Below are positions 30,697 through 40,625 of a DNA stretch of 64,000 bases, piece by piece. Numbering within the stretch: position 1 is the stretch's first letter; the number at the start of each line of letters is the position of its first letter. This DNA is from a cyanobacterium endosymbiont of Epithemia clementina EcSB (GTDB taxonomy: Bacteria; Cyanobacteriota; Cyanobacteriia; Cyanobacteriales; Microcystaceae): NCBI RefSeq assembly GCF_029919255.1, contig NZ_CP123991.1:21110-85109 (forward strand). Direction: 5' to 3'. Below the pieces are notes generated by a model, which searched no databases, was not told the origin of the DNA, and worked only from the letters and a program-made list of their open reading frames with translations. Both the position numbers and the translations under genes were made by a program.

Positions 30697-31614
30697 TTAT
30701 TCTTTTGTTAATAGTCCTAATCCTGCCCCTGTAACTTCTGCTAAGATACTAATTAATCGAAAGATAGTAATGGTACTAAAAACTATTTGAATGGGAAAGT
30801 TTTCTGTTTTTAGTAAAATAATAATTGTGGCTTCAAATACCCCTATTCCACTAGGCGCGCCAGGAATTACTAATCCTAATAACCAGGCAAAACTAAAAGC
30901 ATTTAATAATAAAAAAAATTGAAAAGTTGATATTGGAATAAATGCCATCCAAGTCAAGATAAACCCTAGTCCTCTCAGCAAAATAAATACCATTTCTCCT
31001 AATAAAATTGTCTTAGGATATTGTTCTAAATAAATATTTTTCTGAACATTTTCTTGCTTAATTCCTTTGAGATAAAAAAGTATTTTATTTACAAAAAAAG
31101 GATGAATTGCTAATAATCCAATTAACATAGTTAATATATTTATAATAAATAGCCAAAAATTATAAGTGGTTTTATCAGTTCTAATAAGATGACTTAATAA
31201 AGTAATTATCAAAGCTGAATTAGCCATAAATAAAGGTTCTAATAAAACGCTAAAACTAGCAATTTTTAAGGAGATTCCTTGTTGAGAAATAGCTAAAATA
31301 CGTCCATAAAAATGTCCTATATTTCCGGGTATATATTTAGAAATATTGGTAGTTAGATAAACTTTTAGTCCCCATGTTTTTTTTATTGGGTGCTTTAGCA
31401 TTTGTAGGAGTTTAACCCAAACTAATGCAGACCAAATATGAGAGAAAAAAGTAACTAAAAATGCTAAAGTTAATAGATAAAAACTTTTCTTATTAAGAGT
31501 TATTTTTATGATAGTACTCCAATTATTTTGAAAAGTATTTACTATGAACAATAGGGACATTCCAAAAATAAACCATTTTAAGTATTTTTTAAGAAAAGCA
31601 ACAGTTATTTTCAT
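30697..31614 (-). CDS. Lysylphosphatidylglycerol synthase TM-region / flippase-like membrane protein
   Basis: A 305-residue integral membrane protein with about seven or eight hydrophobic helices and little else. The motifs YIPGNIGHFYGR near residue 95 and PGAPSGIGVFEATIIILL near residue 250 are typical of the UPF0104 (AglD/MprF N-terminal) flippase-like family, which moves lipids or isoprenoid-linked sugars across membranes. It lacks the cytosolic aminoacyl-transferase domain of MprF. It follows larC by 92 bases on the same strand, with no evident functional link. Substrate unknown. Confidence 0.82.
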   Translation of the reverse strand: MKITVAFLKKYLKWFIFGMSLLFIVNTFQNNWSTIIKITLNKKSFYLLTLAFLVTFFSHIWSALVWVKLLQMLKHPIKKTWGLKVYLTTNISKYIPGNIGHFYGRILAISQQGISLKIASFSVLLEPLFMANSALIITLLSHLIRTDKTTYNFWLFIINILTMLIGLLAIHPFFVNKILFYLKGIKQENVQKNIYLEQYPKTILLGEMVFILLRGLGFILTWMAFIPISTFQFFLLLNAFSFAWLLGLVIPGAPSGIGVFEATIIILLKTENFPIQIVFSTITIFRLISILAEVTGAGLGLLTKE

Positions 31615-31706
31615 ATAGCAGTTTTCTTTAAATGTCCTTTAAAAAATATTTGAGTAAAAATAAAAGAAAAACTTAAAATAAGTTATTTACATTTTCTGTA
31701 TTTTCT

Positions 31707-32948
31707 CTATTTTTTATGCCAAATATTCAAAACCATCTGTTGAACAGTTCTTAATGGTTGGTCAATTTTTCTAGCTAACACTGCGCAGTCTTCATATTCT
31801 GGTTGAACATTAATGATAGTTTTCTGTCCATTAATTTCTTGACTAGCAATTTTAACTCTTACCATACCATAATCTGTATGTATTTCCTGGATTTCTCGGT
31901 TTAATATAGAGCGATCTTGAATGAGAGAACGTATTCCCAATGTAGTTGTTTCCTGAAAGATAATTTTCTCACAATCTACCATTTTATCCAGGGGACAAAT
32001 TACGGTTAATAAAATTCCTGGGCGAGACTTTTTCATGCCAATAGCTTGTGTAAATACATCCACAGCTCCCACTAAAAATAACTTTTCGAAAAGGTAGCTA
32101 ATTATCTGGGGGTTAAGATCATCAATCTGAGTTTCTAACACAGCAATTTTTTCTGATCTATTATCTGAGCTGGTAATAGTATCTCCGCTAAGAGATTCTC
32201 CAATCCATAACTTTAAAATATTGGGAATAACTAATTCCTGCGAACCTGCTCCTAAGCCAACTTTTTGCAATTTCATTGGAGGAAAAAATCCAAATTTTTT
32301 TACTAAAGTTGCCGCAATAGCTGCCCCTGTCGGTGTTACTAATTCTCTATTAATATCATTGCTATAGATAGGAACTTGACGAAATTCCCATAACTTAATT
32401 ACTGCTGGAACAGGAACTGGCAAACATCCGTGAGCTGTCCAAACTATTCCTCCACCTGTCGGCATAGGTGAACAATATAAGGCTTCTATCCCCAACCAAT
32501 CCAATCCTAAACAAGTTCCTACAATGTCTACAATGGCGTCGGTAGCTCCTACCTCATGAAAGTGTACTTTTTCTGGTGTTACTCCGTGTACAGCTCCTTC
32601 TGCTATAGCTAATTGACGGAATATTTCCAGACTCCATTGAGTTGCCTGGGAGGATAAATTAGCTTGTTTAATCATTAATTCAATTTCAGGTAGATGACGC
32701 ACACTATAATTGTGGCTATGATGATGCTCAGTTGACTGATTATCTTTCAACAAGTCAACATGAACCTTAGTAGCTAATTGTCCTTGACGATAGACCTGTT
32801 CTTTCCACAAACGATATTCTACTTTAATACCTAATTTTTGGAGTTTTTCTATTAGATATTTTAAAGGAACACCACTGTCAACTAATGCTCCCAGACACAT
32901 ATCCCCAGCGATTCCTGTTGAACAATCTAAATACCCTATTTTTTTCAT
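31707..32948 (-). CDS. larC: Nickel pincer cofactor biosynthesis protein LarC
   Basis: A 413-residue protein of the LarC family (TIGR00299), the CTP-dependent nickel insertase that completes the nickel-pincer nucleotide of lactate racemase and related enzymes. The N-terminus YLDCSTGIAGDMCLGALVDSGV and VHFHEVGATDAIVDIVGT are diagnostic; a His-rich stretch HHHSH lies near residues 76-80. In some bacteria larC is split by a programmed frameshift; here it is one continuous frame. No larA, larB or larE is in the window, so the client enzyme is unknown. Confidence 0.93.
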   Translation of the reverse strand: MKKIGYLDCSTGIAGDMCLGALVDSGVPLKYLIEKLQKLGIKVEYRLWKEQVYRQGQLATKVHVDLLKDNQSTEHHHSHNYSVRHLPEIELMIKQANLSSQATQWSLEIFRQLAIAEGAVHGVTPEKVHFHEVGATDAIVDIVGTCLGLDWLGIEALYCSPMPTGGGIVWTAHGCLPVPVPAVIKLWEFRQVPIYSNDINRELVTPTGAAIAATLVKKFGFFPPMKLQKVGLGAGSQELVIPNILKLWIGESLSGDTITSSDNRSEKIAVLETQIDDLNPQIISYLFEKLFLVGAVDVFTQAIGMKKSRPGILLTVICPLDKMVDCEKIIFQETTTLGIRSLIQDRSILNREIQEIHTDYGMVRVKIASQEINGQKTIINVQPEYEDCAVLARKIDQPLRTVQQMVLNIWHKK

Positions 32949-33109
32949 TACTTTTATAGATTTTCTATTGTTTACTAAAACAACATCATTATCTTGAGTT
33001 CATTTTAATACTTAAAATAAGATTTTATCTTTGATGTTTAACATGGCTAAAGTATAGAATCTCCATTCTAAAATAATCGCAAATCTCATATTATTGAAAT
33101 AATTGTAAA

Positions 33110-33689
33110 AAAGCTGAAACAAGGGGTAATTATGTTATATCCTTACCGATACAGTTTATGCTATTGGTTGTGATCTCAATCAAAATCAGCTGCACAGCTG
33201 GTTAAGCAATTAAGACAATCATTTAATTATAAATGCTTGACCTGTCTCTGTTATTCTTTGTATAAGATTACTGGTTATGCTTGTATCTTTAACAAAGCTT
33301 ATCTGATGATGAAGCGGATTATTCCTGGTACTTATACTTTTTTTCTGCTAAGAATAAAACTAGTCTCTAAATTGGTGGTGAGTTCCAAATAAAAAGACAT
33401 AGAAATCTAAGTTCCTGCCAGTAGTATTTATTAAATAATTTTAGAAATTTTAGATATTGTATTTTATTATGTAAATCTTCTCAATAAGAAAAAAATTTTT
33501 TATCATTAAATTTAAAAAAGCGAATTTTTTTGATATCTAGATAATCAAGTTAATTTAATTATTGAAAATAGATTTCAATTTAGATTTGAAGTATCTACTA
33601 TTTGAGAGATGACTTCTGATAATCCTATAGTTGTCTTACAAAAATTAAATTGGGATAAGTTGCAGAATAGAGTTACTGTAATAATTTAA
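33110..33689 (+). pseudogene. Sua5/YciO/YrdC family protein, decayed
   Basis: Plus-strand pieces in family order: TVYAIGCDLNQNQ (about 33150-33190), AYLMMKRIIPGTYTFFL (about 33299-33350), then KLVSKLVVSSK, and near the end FEVSTI-stop-EMTSDNPIVV and LNWDKLQNRV (to a stop at 33687-33689). These equal the YrdC signature (PTDTVYAIGCDL), the LMKRLIPGPYTFLL block and the ExSTILD...PxVVRQG(L) tail of the YciO/Sua5 family, which includes threonylcarbamoyl-AMP synthase for tRNA t6A. Frameshifts and stops break it at several points. As t6A synthesis is essential, another Sua5/TsaC copy is expected elsewhere. Confidence 0.8.
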
Positions 33690-33829
33690 CTAGATTACTC
33701 AATTACCTATTATTAACTTAAGTATATCTCAAATATAAAAATTATTACTATAATAATTTCTAAAGTTATGGTTATTGAACCTCGTATTTTAGTTAAAAGT
33801 TGATATTCTTTCTATGGAAATTTTAATTA

Positions 33830-34022
33830 TAAAAAAATTTTTTAATCAACTAAAATTAAGCTCAATTTTGTTTTAAAAAATTATTCAAAGTCCCTTAAAA
33901 AGATTCTGCGAAGTTTTTACTGTTAAATTCAACAACCTCAAGTAAAATTAGTACGAAATGTTGTAGAAGAAATGTTAGATGTTACCCGTGATATACGTAA
34001 AAATTCTCCTACTTTTGGATAA
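33830..34022 (+). pseudogene. C-terminal remnant of an unidentified gene
   Basis: A plus-strand frame ends with KLVRNVVEEMLDVTRDIRKN and then SPTFG before TAA at 34020-34022. It has ordinary codon use and a proper terminator hairpin 7 bases on, so it is the 3' end of a once-real gene. Upstream the frame breaks up. No family was recognised. Confidence 0.5.
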
Positions 34023-34028
34023 TGGGTA

Positions 34029-34077
34029 GGCAAATTCCTCAGTAAAAAACATATGTTTTTTTACTGAGGAATTTGCC
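34029..34077. terminator. Perfect 21-bp hairpin with A/T flank
   Basis: Arms 34029-34049 and 34057-34077 are exactly complementary around a 7-base loop. It starts just 7 bases after the stop of the dead gene ending at 34022 and lies 229 bases past the stop of the minus-strand TPR gene. Confidence 0.8.
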
Positions 34078-34305
34078 CATGGATTTATTGTTCTATCAGA
34101 TAAGGCAGAGTTTATTTAATAAAGCGACGGATTATTCTGTCCCACAGTATGAGAAAACTATTTTTTGGAATGATCTCGATATTGAGATCGGCTAAAAATT
34201 AACTGAGCTGGACAACCAATACTGTCAAAAAAGATCAAACAGTGGTTCTCTTAAAAGATTTAGAAATCTTTAGTTAATTGATTTATGTCTATCCACTGAG
34301 GTAAA

Positions 34306-35169
34306 CTATGAAGGTGTTTTTTCAAGACCTTTTAAGAGGGCTCTAATCCTAGGAGCAGCTAAAAATACTTCAGCATCTTTTAATAATTTAGTCCCCCAGA
34401 GATTATCTTCTAGAAATTGTAATTCGCCATAGCGACTGTCCAATTTTAAGGCAGCTTCCCCTAACTTAAGTCCTTCCTCTGTTTTTCCTTGGGAATATAA
34501 GGCTATAGCTAAAGCTAACTTGGGTTCTGCTTGTTCGGAATCAATTGTTAATGCTGCGCGCCACTCTTCGATCGCGCTCTTGGTGTCTCCTTGCTCGTAC
34601 TTAATCAAACCAATATTATTAACCGCAGGCCAAAAATCTTTCTCTTGGGCAATTGCCTTTTTATAAACAATAATTGCGTCTGTCGTTTTTCTTAATTTTA
34701 GATAGGAATTACCTAAATCAAACAAAGCTGCGGGGACATCTGGTTTAAGGACAAGTCCTTGTTCCAATTCCCTTGCCGCCGTTTTATACTTTCCTTGTCG
34801 AAAATAGGCATTTCCTAAGGTAAATTTAATTCCTGCTTCTTCTGGAGCTATGGATAATGCTTTTTGTAATACTTCAATCGCTTGATCTACTTCTTCTTTT
34901 TGAAGATATAAAGTTCCTAAAATAAACCAAGGTTGATATTGAGTTGGGGCAAGTTGAGTGGCCAGTTTAGCCCTTGACAGGGCTAACTCGTATTGTTGAA
35001 AGCGAACTAACTGTACCGCATCCTCGGCTAATTCTAAACCCCTTTGTTCCAATTGTTCTAAGTTTAGTTTGGGAGTGTAGGGCAGAAGGGCCTGTCCCAT
35101 CACGGGGGTCATCAAAGTCCAAAAACCTGTCAAAGCAAATAGGGAAAGCAACCAGTTACGTTTAGGCAC
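34306..35169 (-). CDS. Tetratricopeptide-repeat protein, probably exported
   Basis: A 287-residue protein with an N-terminal hydrophobic segment (residues about 5-25, ending near VMGQ) that fits a signal peptide. From about residue 45 to 250 it is made of five or six TPR motifs (for example YQPWFILGTLYLQKEEVDQAI, AGIKFTLGNAYFRQGKYKTA, AALFDLGNSYLKLRKTTDAI, PAVNNIGLIKYEQGDTKSAI), a protein-protein interaction scaffold. Proteins of this layout are common in cyanobacteria, but partners are unknown. It is alone. TPR identity is certain; the role is not. Confidence 0.85.
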   Translation of the reverse strand: MPKRNWLLSLFALTGFWTLMTPVMGQALLPYTPKLNLEQLEQRGLELAEDAVQLVRFQQYELALSRAKLATQLAPTQYQPWFILGTLYLQKEEVDQAIEVLQKALSIAPEEAGIKFTLGNAYFRQGKYKTAARELEQGLVLKPDVPAALFDLGNSYLKLRKTTDAIIVYKKAIAQEKDFWPAVNNIGLIKYEQGDTKSAIEEWRAALTIDSEQAEPKLALAIALYSQGKTEEGLKLGEAALKLDSRYGELQFLEDNLWGTKLLKDAEVFLAAPRIRALLKGLEKTPS

Positions 35170-36562
35170 GGTATTTTATTAAAGTCCTTCAGAATAGCTA
35201 GTCGGTCATCCCAATTATTGTAGTCTGTCTCGTTCCAATTTGCTTGGACGATAGTGTTGGCAAATTTGGAGACTGTAAGTTGTGTTGAGACAGAGTTAAT
35301 TTAAATTTAAAAAACTAAAAAAGTATTGATTCTAGCAAATCTGTTGTACCAAAAATAAAACTATAAGAATAAAGTTTTAGTGTTAATGATAGACTTATCA
35401 ACAGCTATGACTTTTATACATAAATATTCTAACAAGGTTTTATGTATAAATCAGAGGATAGTATAATCAATACTTTTATTTAATTTATATTTTTTTATCA
35501 AAAGCTAAGTTGTATGAATAAAATTTATATTTATATAAATAAAACTATTGCCAATTATTATTTTTTAAATAAAATTAAACTCTTTCAATTTATAAAAAGC
35601 ATACCTAATAGCAACTTATTAATTATTGTGATTTAACTACCAGTTAAATTAATTTAAATTGAAATTTACTATAAAAAGTACATTAATTAAAAAAGTTGTT
35701 TACCTCAGAAAAGATGGTTATAAAATTAGATGTATATAGATGCCGATAACAAATTAGTAGAAGAGTTAGTCTACCCCAAAAATAAAAGAATATCTTCTGA
35801 TAAAATAGAATAATTTTTCTTGAAAAAATTAAAAATAGTGAGATTAATAGTGTGACTAAAAAATACAATAAGTAAACAATTACTAAAAGTAATTTTATTA
35901 AATAATCAAAGATTGATAATACAAAAAAAATAAATATCGCAACGGTTGATATTTAATAAAACGATCATGATTAAAATCAATAATATCTGGAAGAATAGTA
36001 AAATATATATAGTTTCTTTTGAAAAAGAAGAATACTTAATTGAATAATCAAAAAAAATATTAAATTATAAGTTCAGACCAATAAAATACTAACTTATAGC
36101 CAAATATCTTTTTAATTCTAAATAAAAAAATGTGTGTTATCTTTAACATACAAGATCTAAAAAAATAATACATTATATGTAATGCTACTTACTGATAATA
36201 TCTTGCTAAGATAAAAGACTAAATAGCATAAGTATTAAACTCAGCTTGTTATCTTTAAAAACTTAATTTACTTATTGCATAAATATAAAAAAATCAAAGA
36301 TATTAACAATAAATTTAAGTTGACTAAAAAAATAATTTATAGATTGATAAATTGTGTCAATGTTTAATTATAGTGTTTTTTACAGTTAATACTTTACCAG
36401 TAAATTTAGTACTATAAATTTAGTCTAATTAAAATAGTTTTGGTTGTTATTAGTATTACTTGTATAATTAACAAAGTTATAGTCTTTTACAGCTTGGACA
36501 AAGATAGAATAATATTTCCATTTTTTATACTTAATTATGTTTTTATCTAGGACAGTTTTACT
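35170..36562. other. 1.4-kb AT-rich desert
   Basis: No gene recognised. A 12-bp inverted repeat (35413-35424 with 35438-35449) is the only structure. The open frame at 35683-35868 is low-complexity and hydrophobic by AT bias. Confidence 0.5.
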
Positions 36563-37414
36563 ATGCGTCATAGTCTTACCCTAAAATCAAAATATCAATG
36601 TTTTGGCGGAACTGTTGCTTATTATAGTCATCAGTCTCAATGTTGTAATCATCAGATGAATTTCGCGGTTTATTTGCCTCCTAAAGCAAAAATAGAGCCT
36701 ATTCCAGTTTTATATTATTTATCAGGATTAACCTGTACAGAGGAAAATTTTATCGTAAAAGCTGGAGCACACCAGTTTGCTGCTAAATACGGTATTATGC
36801 TAGTTGTTCCTGACACTAGTCCTCGTGATACAAAAATCGCAGAAGAAGATAAAACTTGGGATTTAGGAAGTGGGGCAGGGTTTTATGTCGATGCTATCAT
36901 CGAACCATGGAAAAGCCATTATCAAATGTATAGTTATGTTGTAAAAGAGTTGCATAGCCTAATACAAAATAATTTTAACGTAAATGGTGATAAAACTAGT
37001 ATTTTTGGCCATTCCATGGGAGGTCATGGGGCGTTAGTTTGTGCATTAAGGAATCCTCAACAATATACCTCAGTTTCTGCTTTTGCTCCTATTACATCAC
37101 CAATTCATTGTTCTTGGGGAGAAAAAGCATTTACAGCTTATTTGGGAAATGATAAAAGTAATTGGTATCAATATGATGCAAGTGAATTAGTAAAACAAAC
37201 TCAGCTTCAATATCCACTTTTAATTGATCAGGGCTTAGCTGATCCTTTTTATCGTCAGAAGCAGTTATTACCAGAAAAATTTAAAGAAGCTTGTGAATAT
37301 GCGGGACAATCTTTAATTTTGAGATATCAAAAAGAATATGATCACAGTTATTTTATGATTTCTAGTTTTATTGAAGATCACATCAGCTATCATGCTATGT
37401 ATTTAAATAGTTAA
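36563..37414 (+). CDS. fghA: S-formylglutathione hydrolase
   Basis: A 283-residue alpha/beta hydrolase of the esterase D family that releases formate from S-formylglutathione in formaldehyde detoxification. The nucleophile is Ser151 in GHSMGGHGAL; Asp227 (DQGLADPF) and His261 (EYDHSYFMI) complete the triad. The N-terminal half carries YYLSGLTCTEENF, with the conserved Cys58, and PDTSPR. Length is normal. No glutathione-dependent formaldehyde dehydrogenase lies nearby. The isolation between two deserts suggests retention under selection. Confidence 0.95.
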   Translation: MRHSLTLKSKYQCFGGTVAYYSHQSQCCNHQMNFAVYLPPKAKIEPIPVLYYLSGLTCTEENFIVKAGAHQFAAKYGIMLVVPDTSPRDTKIAEEDKTWDLGSGAGFYVDAIIEPWKSHYQMYSYVVKELHSLIQNNFNVNGDKTSIFGHSMGGHGALVCALRNPQQYTSVSAFAPITSPIHCSWGEKAFTAYLGNDKSNWYQYDASELVKQTQLQYPLLIDQGLADPFYRQKQLLPEKFKEACEYAGQSLILRYQKEYDHSYFMISSFIEDHISYHAMYLNS

Positions 37415-37805
37415 TCTGACTTAAGTAGAAAGAATAACTTTTGCTGTAGTTTACAGAAAAAAATAAACTATTCGAGGTTTAATTTAAGATTTTAAAGATT
37501 TTCCCCTAAAGACTTTTTATAAACGTGAGTTTTATTAAAACTTATTGAATAGAAAAAGAAATAATAGTTTTCTTACATAAGAATCAAATACTTGCTTATA
37601 CAAAAAATAGGTGTTACGGTTAATACCCCTACTATGGGTTGCTTGAACTAAAAAATTAACTTTTAAAAAACTCTATATCTTAAAAGTTTATATAGATAGA
37701 AATTATCTATATATAGTTAACTACATCTATTAGACTTAGTTCTTATTGACATAACTAAATTAAATTAGTCATAAATTATTACTATATAAGAGCAACTAAA
37801 AGAGA

Positions 37806-37846
37806 ATAAAATTATATTTTAATTAAAAATTAAAATATAATTTTAT
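37806..37846. repeat. Perfect 19-bp A/T inverted repeat
   Basis: Arms 37806-37824 and 37828-37846 are exactly complementary around AAA. The stem is entirely A/T, so it is less telling than the mixed-composition ones. It lies 390 bases after fghA. Confidence 0.65.
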
Positions 37847-38559
37847 ATTAGAGCACTCTCTACATCAAAACATAGACTTTTCTTCTTTATTTAAGTTATG
37901 ACAAATATTGTGTTTGCTACGATTACATATCAAACAATAATCGTGTTGTTATAATCACGCAATATAAGTTATTTTTTTATAGAATTTTGAATTTTATGAT
38001 TTTTTTGATTCGAGATTTTTTTTTACTTGTAGATGTTTTATAGAGAACAGTTAAATTTTTTTATTATTTTTCTAGATTAATATTTTGTGTACAATGATTC
38101 GGTAATCTATTTCAACAGTCTAAAAATATTCCATCTGATCCTTTCTAGGATATATATAAAATCTTTGTGGCGAAAATATCTTTAAACTTCTCAATTAGCT
38201 TAGTTTTTATCTAGTACTAACGATCAAGTTAAGCGATATTAAACTAATTCATAAAAATGACGTAACTTCTCAAAAATAAAGCGCTACTTTAGGCTCTGCT
38301 AAACAGTGAGTAGTCTATATAAAAAAATGTTATCTTAAAAAATTCTTCTTAACTAACTGTATCAAAACTATAGTAAACAATAGCTAAAAGTTTTACTTTG
38401 AGATATTTTAGAACTGCAATCTCTATAAGATTCTAATTTTTAGAGTTACAGAATGCAGTCACAATAAGAGTCTTGGAAATTATTAGCTACTAATTTATCA
38501 AATCAAGTCTAAAAAATCTTAAAAAATACTTCGTGCTTCGTGCAGATAAAGCTTACACA

Positions 38560-38598
38560 ATAAAATTTAATATTTACATCTCAAATATTAAATTTTAT
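38560..38598. repeat. Perfect 16-bp A/T inverted repeat
   Basis: Arms 38560-38575 and 38583-38598 are exactly complementary around a 7-base loop; both arms are all A/T. No intact gene adjoins it. Confidence 0.6.
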
Positions 38599-39121
38599 CT
38601 AATAAATAAAAAGTTCTAATTTAGTTTTTGCGCAGGAAGTTACCATCTATAAACGAGTGATAAACATCGATCTGTAAGATAAAATTTTCTATATTTTAAT
38701 ATATTTAATATCGCAGCAATAAAAGCGCATTGAAAGCTTGACTACAAAGCTAAAAAAGTTAGAATAGAATAAGTCTAATTTACACCTAGAAACAAGCTAA
38801 GAGATTAAGAAAGAACCATTCGCTTTAGCTAGAGAAGATAAGTGTCTCTAGGGTTAGCTGGACAATAAAAAACTTGAAATGAGTAGAACAGTTTTTCTGA
38901 TGGTAAAAAACAATACATTGACGGCTGATTAGTAATAGGTAGTGTTGACTGTAGAGAGAGCCGGATGAAGATAGATAAAAATTGGTGAAACAATAATGTC
39001 CTATCCTTAGGTAGAGAAACTGGTACCCATCATACGCTTGTTTGACTCGTTCATAAGTTATCCTTAAAATTGGTCATCTTAAATTTAGGACATCTTTTTT
39101 CTTTAAATTTTTATACTTTCT

Positions 39122-39589
39122 ATGCTGACTATTATTGGCTGTGGTAATCTGAATAGATCTGATGATGCTGTGGGGGTTGTAATTTCTCAAAAGCTTCAAA
39201 GATTTCTTGTAGAACATCATGTTTCTAATGTTCGTGTCTATGATTGTGGAACGGCTGGAATAGAAGTTATGTTCCAAGCTAGGGGTAGTGAGAAATTAAT
39301 TATTATTGATGCGTGTTCAACCAACTCCTCTCCAGGAACTATTTTTGAAGTTCCTGGAGAGGAATTAGAAAATTTACCAACACCAAGTTATAATCTACAT
39401 GATTTTCGGTGGGATCATGCCTTAGCAGCCGGACGCAAAATTTTTAAAAAAAATTTTCCTCAAGAAGTAATCGTCTACTTAATTGAGGCAAAAAACTTAG
39501 AATTAGGATTGGAATTAACTCCTCCAATACAAAAAGCTGCTGTAGTAGTTTTAGAAAAGTTAAAAAAGCAAGTTCTAAACTGGTCATAA
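39122..39589 (+). CDS. Hydrogenase maturation protease (HupW/HoxW type)
   Basis: A 155-residue endopeptidase of the HybD/HycI family that clips the C-terminus of a NiFe-hydrogenase large subunit after nickel insertion. GCGNLNRSDDAVG at residues 6-18 is the family opening; the expected nickel-contact residues are Asp15, Asp63 (IIIDAC) and His93 (YNLHDF). In diazotrophic cyanobacteria the match would be HupW for the uptake hydrogenase HupSL, in others HoxW for HoxH; the sequence alone cannot decide. No hydrogenase structural gene is in the window. Its stop is one base from the stop of the convergent [2Fe-2S] gene. Confidence 0.88.
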   Translation: MLTIIGCGNLNRSDDAVGVVISQKLQRFLVEHHVSNVRVYDCGTAGIEVMFQARGSEKLIIIDACSTNSSPGTIFEVPGEELENLPTPSYNLHDFRWDHALAAGRKIFKKNFPQEVIVYLIEAKNLELGLELTPPIQKAAVVVLEKLKKQVLNWS

Positions 39590-39590
39590 C

Positions 39591-40139
39591 TTAAGTGTAA
39601 TGTTTCTTAAGTAAATTATCTACTTGTCCGATACTAACCTGATTATATTGAATTTTGTCGGGTAAGACTACTACATTCGGTCCTTTTTTACACTGTTTAA
39701 GACATCCTGTCAACCTAATTTCTACTTGATTCTCTAAGCCCCGATCAACTAATTTTGTCTTAATTTGTTGATATAAAATTCTTCCTCCTTGGTCCCAACA
39801 CCTAGCTTTTTTACAAACTAAAATTTTCTTTTTACTAGCTTTTTCCGGTATAATCATTACACCTGATTCTTGAGGTTGAGTTAAAATTTTAATAGTTTCA
39901 GCTTTAAGCTTAAAAATTGCCATCTTACCTTTTGTTTCCCTAGTTCCTTGAACTTCTAGCCAGTCCTTAGGAGAAAGGTGTGTATCTAGATAAACTTTTA
40001 ACTCTTCAGAAATTTCAATTAAAAATTCTCTTGAACCCACTCTCATACGCAAATATTTGATTTTTATTCCGTCTTTCATAACAAAGCTTTCTAATTGTCC
40101 GACAAGGCGGAAGGGAGAAATCATTAAAAACTTTGACAT
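39591..40139 (-). CDS. (2Fe-2S) ferredoxin domain protein with N-terminal extension
   Basis: A 182-residue protein. The C-terminal 75 residues form a thioredoxin-like [2Fe-2S] ferredoxin: VCKKARCWDQGG gives Cys107 and Cys112, and TGCLKQCKKGPNVVVLPD gives Cys144 and Cys148, the C-x4-C...C-x3-C ligand pattern as in NuoE and the small thioredoxin-like ferredoxins. The N-terminal 100 residues (RLVGQLESFVMKDGIKIKYLRMR) look like a small beta-rich domain common to the cyanobacterial version. Likely a cytosolic electron carrier; the partner is unknown. Tail-to-tail contact with the hydrogenase protease gene invites, but does not prove, a hydrogen-metabolism role. Confidence 0.82.
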   Translation of the reverse strand: MSKFLMISPFRLVGQLESFVMKDGIKIKYLRMRVGSREFLIEISEELKVYLDTHLSPKDWLEVQGTRETKGKMAIFKLKAETIKILTQPQESGVMIIPEKASKKKILVCKKARCWDQGGRILYQQIKTKLVDRGLENQVEIRLTGCLKQCKKGPNVVVLPDKIQYNQVSIGQVDNLLKKHYT

Positions 40140-40625
40140 ATTTTTTTATTTATTAATAAAGTAATTGATAATTAAATCTATTAGTGATATCAACATTGAT
40201 TTAACTAGTAGATTAATTCTCAACAGAAAGCTAAGCATTACCTAACTACATTCTAAAGCTGGGCGAAATCAATAGGACTAGTTAGAATTTACAAGACTGT
40301 TAGTATATAAATACTAACAGTCTTGTAAATTCTAAAGACAAATTATATACACTTCAACGCTCACTTCAATTAGCTTCTATAGCTTAAGTTAATATCAAAG
40401 AACGGCCAGCTTAATCTATCGATATCAATAAACGCTTATTAGTCTCAAGTATCTCAATAAAATTGATTAGTGTCAAAAACAATTCAGAACTAGATTCAAT
40501 CTGGATTCACCCATTTTGCCCTAAGCCTAAATTTTTTAGTATATTCTTTAGGGGGTCAATAAACTGTTGCTAAAATGAGGTATTTTATATATGTATAGTT
40601 TAACATAAAGAAGGGGACAACGAAA
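40140..40625. other. Divergent spacer containing a long hairpin
   Basis: About 490 bases between the divergent [2Fe-2S] and dps genes. It must hold both promoters, yet also carries the 25-bp hairpin at 40282-40335, which suggests a gene once lay between them. A TATA-like A/T stretch precedes dps, but no iron or oxidative-stress operator could be named. Confidence 0.5.
40282..40335. repeat. Perfect 25-bp inverted repeat, 4-base loop
   Basis: Arms 40282-40306 and 40311-40335 are exactly complementary around ATAA. This is the longest perfect stem found in the window. It sits in a divergent promoter region, where a terminator has no evident client. Confidence 0.85.

Larger units (their letters stand above)
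37415..39121. other. 1.7-kb desert with two hairpins
   Basis: No intact gene. Hairpins at 37806-37846 and 38560-38598 are listed separately. At about 38895-39055 the plus strand shows broken coding-like runs (LVIGSVDCRESRMKIDKNW, LSLGRETGTHHTLV), possibly the end of a dead gene directly upstream of the hydrogenase protease gene; the family is not recognised. Confidence 0.45.

Noticed and set aside
38521..38545. Short direct repeat CTTCGTGCTTCGTGC as a possible CRISPR or iteron
   Set aside because: Only two tandem units of 7 bases with no spacers or further copies.
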